From assembly GCF_900100955.1 (NCBI RefSeq), contig NZ_FNCC01000020.1, positions 62,001 through 126,000 on the forward strand: 64,000 bases of DNA, read 5' to 3'. The notes beneath the pieces are model-generated. The model was not told the origin of the DNA, made no database searches, and saw only the letters and a program-made list of their open reading frames with translations. Shown one piece after another: positions 43,274 through 51,928 of the stretch (position 1 is its first letter; each line of letters starts with the position of its first letter). Source of the stretch: Lentzea fradiae. Lineage in GTDB: Bacteria; Actinomycetota; Actinomycetes; Mycobacteriales; Pseudonocardiaceae. A program made the translations under genes and the position numbers.

Positions 43274-43320
43274 GGCGCCTCGCGGTCCGAAGCCTGGGGG
43301 TCGCTTCGCCGCGAGGCGCC
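43274..43320 (-). terminator. terminator of the hrcA-dnaJ-rsmE operon
   Basis: GGCGCCTCGCGG (43274-43285) pairs with its exact complement at 43309-43320. An inner CGAAGC/GCTTCG stem (43288-43293, 43303-43308) follows after a 2-base bulge, closing a 9-base loop. On the minus strand the hairpin is followed by GTTCCTTTTGTTC, a U-rich run. It ends transcripts coming from rsmE about 185 bases downstream of the stop. Confidence 0.82.
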
Positions 43321-43360
43321 GACGCCGGACCGAGGGGGGAGGTGTCCGGCGAGTCCTTGT

Positions 43361-43402
43361 GGTCAGAAGAGCCTAATTGACTGCTCCGATTACGGCTAGA
43401 CC
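43361..43402. other. structured intergenic segment of unknown role
   Basis: GGTC (43361-43364) and AGCC (43370-43373) pair with GGCT (43394-43397) and GACC (43399-43402), closing a 20-base AT-richer loop. On the minus strand the neighbouring GGGGCTCAATTGGTCTAGC resembles a tRNA D-arm, but no anticodon or T-arm follows. It lies in the untranslated stretch between rsmE and its terminator. Confidence 0.35.
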
Positions 43403-43503
43403 AATTGAGCCCCTCTGCAACCAGAGTAACCCCATCGGCCTGCGATTCGCTACAACTTGCGTCAAGCCAATCCTTTCGGCGTCGCCGCGAGAAGTGATCG
43501 GTG

Positions 43504-44235
43504 TCACCACCGCGAGGTGAGTACCCCGATGGCACCGAGAGCAACCGCGGCAGCGGTGGATGCACGCAGAACGGTTGGGCCCAACCGCACTACCCGCGCA
43601 CCCGAAGATCGCAAGGTGTCGAGCTCCTCGGCGGTGATGCCGCCTTCGGGACCCACCACCAACAGCACGTCTCCGTGGTCGGGGAGTACCACGTCCGAAA
43701 GCCGTTCAACCGCACTTTCGTGCAACACGAGCGTCAGCGCGGACGACGACACGCGCTGGGCGAGCTGTTTGGTCGAGACGGGCTCGTCGACGGACGGCAC
43801 GCGGGAGCGTCTTGCCTGCTTGGCGGCCTCACGGGCGGTGGACCGCCAGCGTCCCAGCGCCTTCGCGCCGCGCGGGCCGTCCTCCCACTTCGCCACGCAC
43901 CGGGCGGCCCGCCACGGCACGACGCCGTCGACCCCGGCCTCGGTGGCCAGCTCGACGGCGAGCTCGCCCCGGTCGCCCTTCACCAGTGCCTGCGCGAGGA
44001 CCACGCGCGGTGCCGGCTGGGGGTCTTCCCAGCGTTCCTCCACGTGCAGCGCCAGCGCGTCGCGTTCGACCGCGGTGACCGAGCACCGCACGAGCATCCC
44101 GGAGCCGTCGGACAGCACGAGCTCCTCACCCACGCGCAGCCTGCGCACGGTGGCGGCGTGGCGGCCTTCCGGTCCGTCCAGCACGAGCTCCTCGCCCGGC
44201 GGCAGCGCCGGGACGAGGAAGACGGGCAGCGTCAC
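43504..44235 (-). CDS. rsmE: 16S rRNA m3U1498 methyltransferase
   Basis: 243 aa, overlapping the dnaJ stop by 4 bases. The N-terminal PUA-like part has [21 protein letters not shown]. The SPOUT domain has [36 protein letters not shown] and [18 protein letters not shown], forming the knotted SAM site. It methylates U1498 of 16S rRNA. dnaJ-rsmE order is conserved in actinobacteria. Confidence 0.95.
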   Translation of the reverse strand: MTLPVFLVPALPPGEELVLDGPEGRHAATVRRLRVGEELVLSDGSGMLVRCSVTAVERDALALHVEERWEDPQPAPRVVLAQALVKGDRGELAVELATEAGVDGVVPWRAARCVAKWEDGPRGAKALGRWRSTAREAAKQARRSRVPSVDEPVSTKQLAQRVSSSALTLVLHESAVERLSDVVLPDHGDVLLVVGPEGGITAEELDTLRSSGARVVRLGPTVLRASTAAAVALGAIGVLTSRW

Positions 44236-45398
44236 CGGTGGCCGCGACCGGCGCGCAGGCGGGAGAACAGCCCGCCGCCGCCCTTGCCGTTGTGCGACAG
44301 CGACGGCTCGCTCTCGCCGCGCAGGTCGGCCAGGTCGCGCAGCAACGCGGTCTGCGCCGCGTCCAGCTTGGTCGGGACGATGACCTCGAGGTGCACGTGC
44401 AGGTCGCCGCGGCCGTCGACACGGCCGGTGGACCTCAGCTTCGGCATGCCGCGGCCGGTCATGACGAGCTGCGTGCCCGGCTGCGTGCCGGGGTCGATCT
44501 GCAGCTCCTCCTCGCCGTCCAGCGTCTTCAGCGGCAGCGTGGCGCCGAGCGCGGCGGTCGTCATCGGGATCTGCACGACGCAGTGCAGGTCGGCGCCGTC
44601 GCGTTCGAAGATCTCGTGCGGCTGCTCTTCGACCTCGACGTAGAGGTCACCGGCCGGGCCGCCGCCGGGGCCGACCTCGCCCTGGCCCGCGAGGCGCACG
44701 CGCATGCCCTCGGCGACACCGGCGGGGATGTTCACCGAGATCGTGCGGCGCGACCGGGTGCGGCCGTCGCCCGCGCACTGCTGGCACGGGTCGGGGATGA
44801 CCTCGCCGTAGCCGCGGCAGACCGGGCACGGCCGCGACGTCACGACCTGGCCCAGGAACGAGCGCTGCACCGACTGGACCTCGCCGCGGCCGTGGCAGGT
44901 GTCGCACTGGACGGGCTTGGAGTTGTTCTGGGTGCCGGCGCCGTGGCAGCGGTCGCAGAGGATCGCGGTGTCGACGGTCAGCTCACGGGTGGCGCCCGCC
45001 GCGCACTCCTCCAGCGTCATCTCCAGCCGGATCAGCGCGTCCGAGCCGGGCTGCACGCGGCTGCGCGGCCCGCGGCCACCGCCACCGGACGTGGCGCCGA
45101 AGAAGGCGTCCATGATGTCGCCGAGGCCGAAGCCCGCGAACGGGTCACCGCCCGCGCGTCCGCCGCCCGAGGAGTCGAGCGGGTCGCCGCCCAGGTCGAC
45201 GACGCGGCGCTTCTCGGGGTTCGACAACACCTCGTAGGCGGCCGTGACCTCCTTGAAGCGGGCCTCCTCGTTGGGATTGACGTCCGGGTGCAGCTGCCTG
45301 GCGAGCTTGCGATAGGCGCGCTTGATCTCATCCTGTGTCGCGTTCTGCGAGACACCGAGGATGCCGTAGTAATCCCTGGCCACCTTTGTCGCTTTCAT
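44232..45398 (-). CDS. dnaJ: DnaJ co-chaperone
   Basis: 388 aa from ATG 45398; GTG 45389 ([11 protein letters not shown]) would match other family starts, and ATG codons at 45407/45404 are also in frame. The J domain has the HPD motif in [15 protein letters not shown] Gly-rich linker follows, then four zinc-finger repeats [24 protein letters not shown] and CQQCAGDG, and the C-terminal substrate domains. It delivers substrates to DnaK. It is 53 bases after hrcA in one operon. Confidence 0.96.
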   Translation of the reverse strand: MKATKVARDYYGILGVSQNATQDEIKRAYRKLARQLHPDVNPNEEARFKEVTAAYEVLSNPEKRRVVDLGGDPLDSSGGGRAGGDPFAGFGLGDIMDAFFGATSGGGGRGPRSRVQPGSDALIRLEMTLEECAAGATRELTVDTAILCDRCHGAGTQNNSKPVQCDTCHGRGEVQSVQRSFLGQVVTSRPCPVCRGYGEVIPDPCQQCAGDGRTRSRRTISVNIPAGVAEGMRVRLAGQGEVGPGGGPAGDLYVEVEEQPHEIFERDGADLHCVVQIPMTTAALGATLPLKTLDGEEELQIDPGTQPGTQLVMTGRGMPKLRSTGRVDGRGDLHVHLEVIVPTKLDAAQTALLRDLADLRGESEPSLSHNGKGGGGLFSRLRAGRGHR

Positions 45399-45451
45399 GT
45401 TCATCACTCAGAGCAAGTACGTGTGGGCAAGTGCGCGTGGCGAGTCCCTGG

Positions 45452-46474
45452 TCACCGACCGGTCAGGATCTCGCCGACGTAGTTGGCGACCGCGCGGACG
45501 GCCGCCATGGTCCCCGGGTAGTCCATCCGCGTCGGTCCGACGACACCCAGACCCCCGAGCGGGTTGTCCCGGCTGCCGTAGCCGATGGACACGACGGAGG
45601 TGCTGCGCATCTCCGCCGCCTCGTTCTCCTCGCCGATGCGCACCAGCACGCGACCGGGGTCACGGGAGGCGGCGAGCAGCTTGAGCACGACGACCTGCTC
45701 CTCCAGGGCTTCCAGCACCTGCCGCAGCGAGCCGGGGAAGTCCGTGATGTTGCGGGTGAGGTTGGCCGTGCCGCCGAGCACCAGGCGTTCCTCCGGGTGC
45801 TCCACCAGCGTCTCTATCAGCACTGTAGCGACTCGCAGCATCGGGTCGCGCAGGTTCGGCGGAACCTCGTCCGGCAGCTCGGCGACCTTGGCGCTGGCGT
45901 CCGCGAGCCGCTGCCCCGCCATCGCCTGGTTCAGCACGCCGCGCAGCTGCGCCGTGTCCTCCTCGCTGATCACGTCGCCCAGCTCGACGATCCGCTGGTC
46001 GACGCGCCCGGTGTCGGTGATGAGCACCAGCATCAGCCGCGCCGGCGTGATCGGCAGCACCTCCAGGTGCCGCACGGCCGCCCGCGACAACGTCGGCACC
46101 TGGATCACCGCGACCTGCCGCGTGAGCTGCGCGAGCAGCCGGACGCTGCGCCGCATCACGTCGTCGAGGTCGAGCGCGCCTTCGAGGAAGCTGCGGATGG
46201 CCCGCTTCTCCGCGACCGACAACGGCTTGACCTCGCTCAGCCTGTCGACGAAGAGCCGGTACCCCTTGTCCGTGGGCACGCGGCCCGCGCTGGTGTGCGG
46301 CTGGGCGATGTAGCCCTCGTCCTCCAAGGCGGCCATGTCGTTGCGCACGGTCGCGCTCGACACCCCGAGGTTGTGCCGCTCGACCAGCGCCTTGGACCCG
46401 ACGGGCTCCTGGTTGGACACGTAGTCGGCGACAATCGCGCGCAGCACCTCGAACCTGCGTTCATCGGCGTTCAA
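45452..46474 (-). CDS. hrcA: heat-inducible transcription repressor HrcA
   Basis: 340 aa from TTG 46474; the rare start is supported by GGAGGTG about 8 bases upstream and by the family start [18 protein letters not shown]. The winged helix contains [28 protein letters not shown]. The C-terminal GAF-like domain ends with [25 protein letters not shown]. HrcA represses groE-type genes via CIRCE. No CIRCE (TTAGCACTC-N9-GAGTGCTAA) is seen upstream of this operon. Confidence 0.95.
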   Translation of the reverse strand: MNADERRFEVLRAIVADYVSNQEPVGSKALVERHNLGVSSATVRNDMAALEDEGYIAQPHTSAGRVPTDKGYRLFVDRLSEVKPLSVAEKRAIRSFLEGALDLDDVMRRSVRLLAQLTRQVAVIQVPTLSRAAVRHLEVLPITPARLMLVLITDTGRVDQRIVELGDVISEEDTAQLRGVLNQAMAGQRLADASAKVAELPDEVPPNLRDPMLRVATVLIETLVEHPEERLVLGGTANLTRNITDFPGSLRQVLEALEEQVVVLKLLAASRDPGRVLVRIGEENEAAEMRSTSVVSIGYGSRDNPLGGLGVVGPTRMDYPGTMAAVRAVANYVGEILTGR

Positions 46475-46602
46475 CGCTGCTTCACCTCCGTGTCCGGTGC
46501 CCCGAGTTTACCCAGCCGATTTCGCGTCCGGGTGGCCGCTGGGACGAGGTGCTCCCCCGCGACTCACGTTTTTTGTCGGTGCCGGTCGCTAGGGTCCAAA
46601 CC

Positions 46603-46824
46603 GTGAGGGAGGAGCGGCGCAGGCACCTGTCGGTGGTGCGGGACGGCGACCCGGCGCCGGGCACCGCCTGCCTGGTGCACAGCGACGACGAGTGGTGGCC
46701 GGGCACCGTGACGTGGGAGGACGTGCGCCGGGCCGACGGGTTGTGGTGGGGCGAGGTGACGTACCGCAGGGACGGGGTGCTGCGCACGGAGGTGCACAGC
46801 CAGCACGACCTGCGGGCCCGCTGA
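46603..46824 (+). CDS. 73-residue hypothetical protein
   Basis: 73 aa from GTG 46603. It is compact and beta-rich: GTACLVHSDDEWWPGTVTWEDV, then GLWWGEVTYRRDGVLRTEVHS. The Trp-rich strands resemble a small SH3/Tudor-like or PepSY-free barrel, but no named family is recognised. It is divergent from hrcA and convergent with hemW, with a terminator hairpin 17 bases after its stop. Confidence 0.65.
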   Translation: MREERRRHLSVVRDGDPAPGTACLVHSDDEWWPGTVTWEDVRRADGLWWGEVTYRRDGVLRTEVHSQHDLRAR

Positions 46825-46840
46825 CTCCGGTACGTCAACG

Positions 46841-46871
46841 CCTGACCGGGGCAGGTGCACCCCCGGTCAGG
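46841..46871. terminator. bidirectional hairpin between convergent genes
   Basis: CCTGACCGGGG (46841-46851) and its exact complement (46861-46871) form an 11-bp stem with a 9-base loop, between the 73-residue gene and hemW. No U-tract is seen on either side. Confidence 0.75.
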
Positions 46872-46888
46872 GGCGGCTCAAGTCCGGC

Positions 46889-48097
46889 TCAGGGCAGCAG
46901 CCGCCGCACCACGGCGTCGGCGAGCAGCCGCCCCCGGTCCGTCAGCACGCAGCGGTCCTCCAGCGGCTCCAGCAACCCGTCGGCCACCGCGGCCCGCGCC
47001 TCGCGCCGACCGGCGGAGTCGAGCACGTCGAGAGGCAGTCCTTCGGCGAGCCGGAGCTCCAGCAGCACCCGTTCCACCCGCTGGTCCTCCGCCGACAGCA
47101 CCTCGCGCCCGGCGGCGGGCGACGAACCGGCGGCCAGCAGCGACGAGTAGCGGGCGGGGTGCTTCACGTTCCAGAACCGGACGCCGCCGACGTGGCTGTG
47201 CGCGCCGGGGCCGAAGCCCCACCAGTCGGCGCCCTTCCAGTACAGGACGTTGTGGCGGCACCGCGCCTCGGCCGAGGTGGCCCAGTTCGACACCTCGTAC
47301 CAGGAGAAGCCCGCGCCGGAGAGCACCGAGTCGACCATCTCGTACGACGAGGCCAGCACGTCGTCGTCCGGCATCGGCAGGTCGCCGCGGCGGATGCGCC
47401 GGGCGAGACCCGTGCCGTCCTCGACGATCAGCGCGTAGGCGGAGACGTGGTCGACGCCCGCGTCCAGCACGGCGTCCAGTGACGCGGCCAGGTCGGACGG
47501 CCGCTCCCCCGGTGTGCCGTAGATCAGGTCGAGGTTGACGTGCTCGAAACCGGCGGCGCGGGCCTCGCGGGCGGCGTCGACCGGGCGGCCGGGGGTGTGC
47601 TTGCGGTCCAGGACGGCGAGGACGTGGCGGGCGGCGGACTGCATTCCCAGCGACACGCGGGTGTAGCCGGCTTCGCGGATGCCCTCGAAGAACTCCCGGG
47701 AGGTCGACTCGGGGTTCGACTCGGTCGTCACCTCGGCGTCGGCGGTGAGGCCGAACGACTTGCGCACCGCGTCGAGCACGTCGGTCAGGCCAGAGGTGCC
47801 GAGCAGCGACGGGGTGCCGCCGCCGACGAAGACGGTCGAGGCGGCGACCGGGGTGCCCAGGACGGAGGCCGCCAGGTCCAGCTCGCGGCGCAGGCCCTCC
47901 AGCCACGACTCGGGCGAGGCGGACGAGCCGAGCTCGCCGGGGGTGTAGGTGTTGAAGTCGCAGTAGCCGCAGCGGGTCGCGCAGAACGGGACGTGGACGT
48001 AGACGCCGAAGGGACGGGTGCCGACACCGGCGAGAGCGGACGCGGGCAGCGTTCCGTCGGCGGGCGCGGGCTCGCCTTCTGGCAGAGCGGAGGGCAT
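46889..48097 (-). CDS. hemW: radical-SAM haem chaperone HemW
   Basis: 402 aa from ATG 48097 (MPSALPEGEP); ATG 48115 is an alternative. The radical SAM cluster motif is PFCATRCGYCDFNTY (C-x3-C-x2-C), followed by VFVGGGTPSLL, TTESNPEST and VNLDLIYGTPGE. The C-terminal HemN-type domain contains EVSNWA, HNVLYWKGADWWGFGPGAHS and R-rich tails. The CNLYC-type pattern of true HemN is not required here, as HemW inserts or traffics haem rather than oxidising coproporphyrinogen. It lies between hrcA and the sulfur operon, as in mycobacteria. Confidence 0.93.
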   Translation of the reverse strand: MPSALPEGEPAPADGTLPASALAGVGTRPFGVYVHVPFCATRCGYCDFNTYTPGELGSSASPESWLEGLRRELDLAASVLGTPVAASTVFVGGGTPSLLGTSGLTDVLDAVRKSFGLTADAEVTTESNPESTSREFFEGIREAGYTRVSLGMQSAARHVLAVLDRKHTPGRPVDAAREARAAGFEHVNLDLIYGTPGERPSDLAASLDAVLDAGVDHVSAYALIVEDGTGLARRIRRGDLPMPDDDVLASSYEMVDSVLSGAGFSWYEVSNWATSAEARCRHNVLYWKGADWWGFGPGAHSHVGGVRFWNVKHPARYSSLLAAGSSPAAGREVLSAEDQRVERVLLELRLAEGLPLDVLDSAGRREARAAVADGLLEPLEDRCVLTDRGRLLADAVVRRLLP

Positions 48098-48268
48098 GTC
48101 CCCAGTGTCCCCCACACAGCCCGAACGGCGGTGTCCAGCCAGGGCTTGTGTCTGTCTGTGACAGAAGTATCACGGAGTGAAATCGGGCCTGGCTGTCAAC
48201 TTCTCCTCGTGCGTCCCACCATTCGGTTGGCGGTGGACCATGCACTGGACGCCATGCACACTGAGGAC

Positions 48269-48355
48269 ATGCCTTCGACTGGAGTCCGCCTCGTGGCCCG
48301 CCGCCACGTCGACTTCCGTCGTGTCTCCAGCGCGATGTGCCGTCGTTCGGCCTGA
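48269..48355 (+). CDS. leader peptide upstream of the sulfite reductase operon
   Basis: 28 aa from ATG 48269 (in-frame ATG 48254 is also possible). It ends LVARRHVDFRRVSSAMCRRSA, matching the R-x-HVD-x2-RVSSA-x-CR pattern of short putative leader peptides found ahead of sulfur genes in actinobacteria. The Cys near the C-terminus suits translational or transcriptional attenuation by cysteine availability. The stop is 110 bases before the reductase start, and a hairpin (48375-48397) lies between. Confidence 0.8.
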   Translation: MPSTGVRLVARRHVDFRRVSSAMCRRSA

Positions 48356-48374
48356 CCGCGCGCTGATTTGTTCC

Positions 48375-48397
48375 CGTCGGCGCCCGGCGCGCTGACG
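48375..48397 (+). promoter_or_regulatory. hairpin between leader peptide and sulfite reductase gene
   Basis: CGTCGGCGC and GCGCTGACG pair over 9 positions (one G-T) around a CCGGC loop, 19 bases after the leader stop. It could be part of an attenuator that senses ribosome stalling in the leader. Alternative pairings were not enumerated. Confidence 0.45.
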
Positions 48398-48465
48398 ACG
48401 CCCCCATCACCAGCACGTCCGGGCTCGCACGCGCACCGAGCGCCTCGAAACCCCGGAGGATGGCG

Positions 48466-50145
48466 ATGGTCCCGCCGCAGACGGCACCGCGCGCCAAGCA
48501 GCGTCGCGGCGAGGGGCAGTGGGCGCTCGGGTACCGAGAGCCGCTGAACCCCAACGAGCGGAGCAAGAAGGACGACAACCCGCTCAACGTCCGCGCCCGC
48601 ATCGAGAACATCTACGCCCACGGCGGTTTCGACTCCATCGACCCGGCCGACCTGCGCGGAAGGTTCCGCTGGTACGGCCTGTACACGCAGCGCAAGCCCG
48701 GCATCGACGGCGGCCGCACGGCCACGCTGGAGCCGGAGGAGCTCGACGACGAGTACTTCATGATGCGGGTGCGCAGCGACGGTGGCGCGCTGACGACGCA
48801 GCAGCTCAAGGTGCTCGGTGAGATCTCGCAGACCTACGCGCGGGACACGGCGGACATCACCGACCGCCAGAACGTGCAGTACCACTGGATCCGCATCGAG
48901 GACGTCCCCACGATCTGGCAGAAGCTCGAAGCGGTCGGCCTGACCACGACGGAGGCGTGCGGCGACAGCCCCCGCGTCATCCTCGGGTCGCCGGTCGCGG
49001 GCATCTCCGCCGACGAGGTCGTAGACGGCCAGCCGGCGATCGAGACGATCCTCGAGCGCTACATCGGCGACCCGCGCTTCTCCAACCTGCCGCGCAAGTT
49101 CAAGACCGCCATCTCCGGGTCGCAGGACGTCGCGCACGAGATCCACGACGTGGCGTTCGTCGGCGTCGTCCACCCCGAGCACGGGCCGGGCTTCGACCTC
49201 TGGGTCGGCGGCGGCCTGTCCACGAACCCCATGCTGGGCAAGCGCCTGGGCGCCTGGGTGCCGCTCGACGAGGTGCCCGACGTGTGGGAAGCCGTCATCA
49301 GCGTCTTCCGCGACTACGGCTACCGCCGCCTGCGGCACCGCGCGCGCATCAAGTTCCTCGTCGCCGACTGGGGTCCGGAGAAGTTCCGGCAGGTCATGGA
49401 GGACGAGTACCTCAAGCGCAAGATGATCGACGGCCCCGCTCCCGAGGTCTTGGACCAGCAGCTCGACCACGTCGGCGTGCACAAGCAGAAGGACGGCCTG
49501 CACTACGTCGGCGCGGCGCCGGTCGCGGGCCGGGTGTCCGGCTCGATCCTGGTCGAGGTCGCGAAGATCGCCGAGCGGGCCGGCTCGCAGCGGGTCCGGT
49601 TCACGCCGCAGCAGAAGATCATCGTGCTGGACGTGGCCGAGTCCGAGGTGCCGACGCTCAAGAGCGACCTCGCGAAGCTCGGCCTGCAGGTCGACCCGTC
49701 GCCGTGGCGGCGCGGGATCATGGCGTGCACCGGCATCGAGTTCTGCAAGCTCGCGATCGTCGAGACGAAGGCCCGCGCGCTGGACCTCGTCACGCAGCTC
49801 GAAGCCAACCTCAAGGACATCGTCGACGGCGTCACGGCGCCGATCACCGTGCACATCAACGGCTGCCCCAACTCGTGCGCCCGGATCCAGACCGCGGACA
49901 TCGGCCTCAAGGGCCAGATCGTCACCGACGAGCAGGGCAACCAGGTCGAGGGCTTCCAGGTGCACCTCGGCGGCGGGCTCGGCCTGGACGCCGGGTTCGG
50001 CAGGAAGCTGCGCGGCCACAAGGTCACCGCGGCCGAGCTGCCCGAGTACGTCGAGCGGGTGGTGCGGAACTTCGTGGCGCAGCGCGAGACCGACGAGCGG
50101 TTCGCCCAGTGGGTCGCCCGCGCCGAGGAGAGTGCGCTGCGATGA
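48466..50145 (+). CDS. sir: ferredoxin-dependent assimilatory sulfite reductase (NirA/Sir family)
   Basis: 559 aa from ATG 48466; GGAGG at 48455-48459 sits 6 bases upstream, so the earlier in-frame ATG 48460, which touches it, is less likely. The sirohaem-[4Fe-4S] ligands are C421, C427, C467 and C471 (TGIEFCKLAI, INGCPNSC). Y73 and C165 are 92 residues apart, like the covalent Tyr69-Cys161 pair of M. tuberculosis NirA. It reduces sulfite to sulfide. It is the first enzyme gene after the leader peptide; cysH follows two small frames later. Confidence 0.95.
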   Translation: MVPPQTAPRAKQRRGEGQWALGYREPLNPNERSKKDDNPLNVRARIENIYAHGGFDSIDPADLRGRFRWYGLYTQRKPGIDGGRTATLEPEELDDEYFMMRVRSDGGALTTQQLKVLGEISQTYARDTADITDRQNVQYHWIRIEDVPTIWQKLEAVGLTTTEACGDSPRVILGSPVAGISADEVVDGQPAIETILERYIGDPRFSNLPRKFKTAISGSQDVAHEIHDVAFVGVVHPEHGPGFDLWVGGGLSTNPMLGKRLGAWVPLDEVPDVWEAVISVFRDYGYRRLRHRARIKFLVADWGPEKFRQVMEDEYLKRKMIDGPAPEVLDQQLDHVGVHKQKDGLHYVGAAPVAGRVSGSILVEVAKIAERAGSQRVRFTPQQKIIVLDVAESEVPTLKSDLAKLGLQVDPSPWRRGIMACTGIEFCKLAIVETKARALDLVTQLEANLKDIVDGVTAPITVHINGCPNSCARIQTADIGLKGQIVTDEQGNQVEGFQVHLGGGLGLDAGFGRKLRGHKVTAAELPEYVERVVRNFVAQRETDERFAQWVARAEESALR

Positions 50146-50189
50146 CCGCCGGCCGACGTACGTGTCTCAGCGGAGGCTGCGATGTCTGA
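50142..50189 (+). CDS. possible 15-residue peptide with two cysteines
   Basis: ATG 50142 overlaps the reductase stop (ATGA) and the frame runs 15 codons (MTAGRRTCLSGGCDV) to a TGA at 50187-50189, overlapping the start of the zinc-ribbon gene at 50182. It might be a translational coupler or a second cysteine-sensing leader, or simply chance. No independent support is available. Confidence 0.2.
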   Translation: MTAGRRTCLSGGCDV

Positions 50190-50340
50190 CCGCGCGACGC
50201 CGTTCTACTGCCCCTACTGCGGTGACGAGGACCTCCGTCCGCAGGAGGAGCCGAGCTACTCGTGGCTGTGCACCGGCTGCCGCCGCGTCTTCAAGGTCTC
50301 GTTCGTCGGGCTCAACCTTCCTCAGGGGGTGAAGAAGTGA
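50182..50340 (+). CDS. small zinc-ribbon protein in the sulfur operon
   Basis: 52 aa from ATG 50182 (GGAGG is 5-9 bases upstream). Two C-x2-C pairs (FYCPYCGDED and WLCTGCRRVF), 22 residues apart, form a classical zinc ribbon. Its stop overlaps the cysH GTG. A small protein of this kind is found between sulfite reductase and cysH in several actinobacteria, so it may be a metal- or Fe-S-related helper of APS reductase; this is inference from position. Confidence 0.8.
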   Translation: MSDRATPFYCPYCGDEDLRPQEEPSYSWLCTGCRRVFKVSFVGLNLPQGVKK

Positions 50341-51032
50341 GCGATCTCAAGCAAGACCTCAGGATCGTCGCCGAGGCCGCGGAGCAGGAGCTGAAGGACG
50401 CCACCGCGATCGAGGCGCTGGAGTGGACCGCGCGGACGTTCGGTGACAGCTACATCGTCGCTTCCAACATGCAGGACGCCGTGCTGATCGACCTCGCCGC
50501 ACAGGTGAAGCCGGACTTCGACGTGTTGTTCCTGGAAACCGGGTACCACTTCCCGGAGACCATCGGAGTGCGGGACGCCGTCGGGGTCGTCTATCCCGGA
50601 GTGCGGATCGTGAACGCCGCCGCCGAGCAGTCGGTGGAGGACCAGGAACGCGAGTTCGGCCTGCTGTACCAGTCGGACCCGGCCGCGTGCTGCAACCTGC
50701 GCAAGGTCGTGCCGCTGCGCAGGGAGCTCGCGAAGTACGACGCGTGGGTCACCGGTGTGCGCCGGGTGGACGCCCCGACGCGGGCGAACACGCCGATCGT
50801 GCAGTGGGACGAGCGCAACGGCCTCGTGAAGATCAACCCGATCGCGCCGTGGACCGACGAGGAGTTCACCACCTACCTCCAGGAGAAGGGGATCTTGGAG
50901 AACTTGCTGGTGCAGGAGGGGTATCCCTCCATCGGCTGCCTGCCGTGCACGTCGAAGCCGTTGCCGGGGCAGGACGCCCGCAGCGGCCGGTGGGCCGGCC
51001 AGGCGAAGACGGAATGTGGGTTGCACGGATGA
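50337..51032 (+). CDS. cysH: adenylyl-sulfate (APS) reductase
   Basis: 231 aa from GTG 50337, overlapping the zinc-ribbon stop. The PAPS-reductase fold is marked by IVASNMQDAVL and LFLETGYHFPET. The paired cysteines C118-C119 and C201-x2-C204 show the [4Fe-4S] APS-reductase type, not the thioredoxin-dependent PAPS form. The C-terminal ECGLH carries the catalytic Cys227. APS is reduced to sulfite, so no APS kinase is needed. Its stop overlaps the cysD ATG. Confidence 0.95.
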   Translation: MSDLKQDLRIVAEAAEQELKDATAIEALEWTARTFGDSYIVASNMQDAVLIDLAAQVKPDFDVLFLETGYHFPETIGVRDAVGVVYPGVRIVNAAAEQSVEDQEREFGLLYQSDPAACCNLRKVVPLRRELAKYDAWVTGVRRVDAPTRANTPIVQWDERNGLVKINPIAPWTDEEFTTYLQEKGILENLLVQEGYPSIGCLPCTSKPLPGQDARSGRWAGQAKTECGLHG

Positions 51033-51928
51033 CGACCGCGCTGGACACGTTGGGGCGCCTCGAGTCGGAGGCCATTCACATCTTCCGCGAGGTCGCGGGC
51101 GAGTTCGACCGGCCGGTGATCCTCTTCTCCGGCGGCAAGGACTCCACGCTGCTGCTGCACCTCGCGATCAAGGCGTTCTACCCGGCGCCGGTGCCGTTCC
51201 CGCTGCTGCACGTCGACACGGGGCACAACTTCGACGAGGTCATCGAGTTCCGCGACCGCGTCGTGGCGCAGCACGGGCTGCGCCTGGAAGTCGCGAAGGT
51301 CCAGGACTGGATCGACGACGGCCGCCTGCAGGAACGCCCGGACGGCACGCGCAACCCGCTGCAGACCGTGCCCCTGCTGGACACCATCACGCAGCACAAG
51401 TTCGACGCGGTGTTCGGCGGAGGCCGCCGCGACGAGGAACGTGCCCGCGCCAAGGAGCGGATCTTCAGCCTGCGCACGGCGTTCGGCCAGTGGGACCCGA
51501 AGCGCCAGCGCCCGGAGCTGTGGAACCTCTACAACGGCCGGCACCGCCCCGGTGAGCACGTCCGCGTGTTCCCGCTGTCGAACTGGACCGAGCTCGACGT
51601 GTGGAACTACATCGAGCGCGAGGGCGTCGAGCTGCCGGACATCTACTACGCGCACGAGCGCGAGGTGTACCTGCGCGACGGCATGTGGCTCGCCGAAGGA
51701 CCGTGGGGTACCGCGCGTGACGGCGAGACGTTGGTGCGCAAGACGGTTCGTTACCGCACGGTCGGCGACGGCTCCTGCACGGGCGCCGTCGAGTCCGACG
51801 CCGCCGACATCCACGCGGTGATCGCCGAGGTCGCCGCGTCCCGGCTGACCGAGCGCGGCGCCACCCGTGCCGACGACCGGCTGTCCGAGGCCGCCATGGA
51901 AGACCGCAAGCGGGAGGGGTACTTCTAG
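51029..51928 (+). CDS. cysD: sulfate adenylyltransferase subunit 2
   Basis: 299 aa from ATG 51029. The PP-loop reads ILFSGGKDSTLLLHLA, with further motifs LLHVDTGHNFDEVIEFRD, GGGRRDEERARAKERIFS and VFPLSNWTELDVWNYI. It adenylates sulfate with the GTPase CysN to make APS. The next gene starts immediately after its stop. Confidence 0.96.
   Translation: MTTALDTLGRLESEAIHIFREVAGEFDRPVILFSGGKDSTLLLHLAIKAFYPAPVPFPLLHVDTGHNFDEVIEFRDRVVAQHGLRLEVAKVQDWIDDGRLQERPDGTRNPLQTVPLLDTITQHKFDAVFGGGRRDEERARAKERIFSLRTAFGQWDPKRQRPELWNLYNGRHRPGEHVRVFPLSNWTELDVWNYIEREGVELPDIYYAHEREVYLRDGMWLAEGPWGTARDGETLVRKTVRYRTVGDGSCTGAVESDAADIHAVIAEVAASRLTERGATRADDRLSEAAMEDRKREGYF

Larger units (their letters stand above)
43182..43503. 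other. gene-free interval upstream of the hydrolase
   Basis: About 320 bases contain no supportable gene. They hold a strong terminator hairpin (43274-43320) and a second structured segment (43361-43402). The rsmE stop is at the right edge. The promoter of the hydrolase-TetR-HIT group should lie between the hairpin and 43181, but no clear -35/-10 pair was recognised. Confidence 0.7.

Noticed and set aside
43361-43440. Possible tRNA on the minus strand (GGGGCTCAATTGGTCTAGC)
   Set aside because: The D-arm-like piece is not followed by an anticodon stem or a TTCGA T-loop, so no tRNA is annotated.
46475-46602. CIRCE element expected near hrcA
   Set aside because: No TTAGCACTC-N9-GAGTGCTAA or near match is visible in the hrcA upstream region.
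48155-48173. TCTGT-G-ACAGA and GTGA-N8-TCAC repeats between hemW and the leader peptide
   Set aside because: Short, overlapping repeats without a matching known operator; reported here but not annotated as regulatory.
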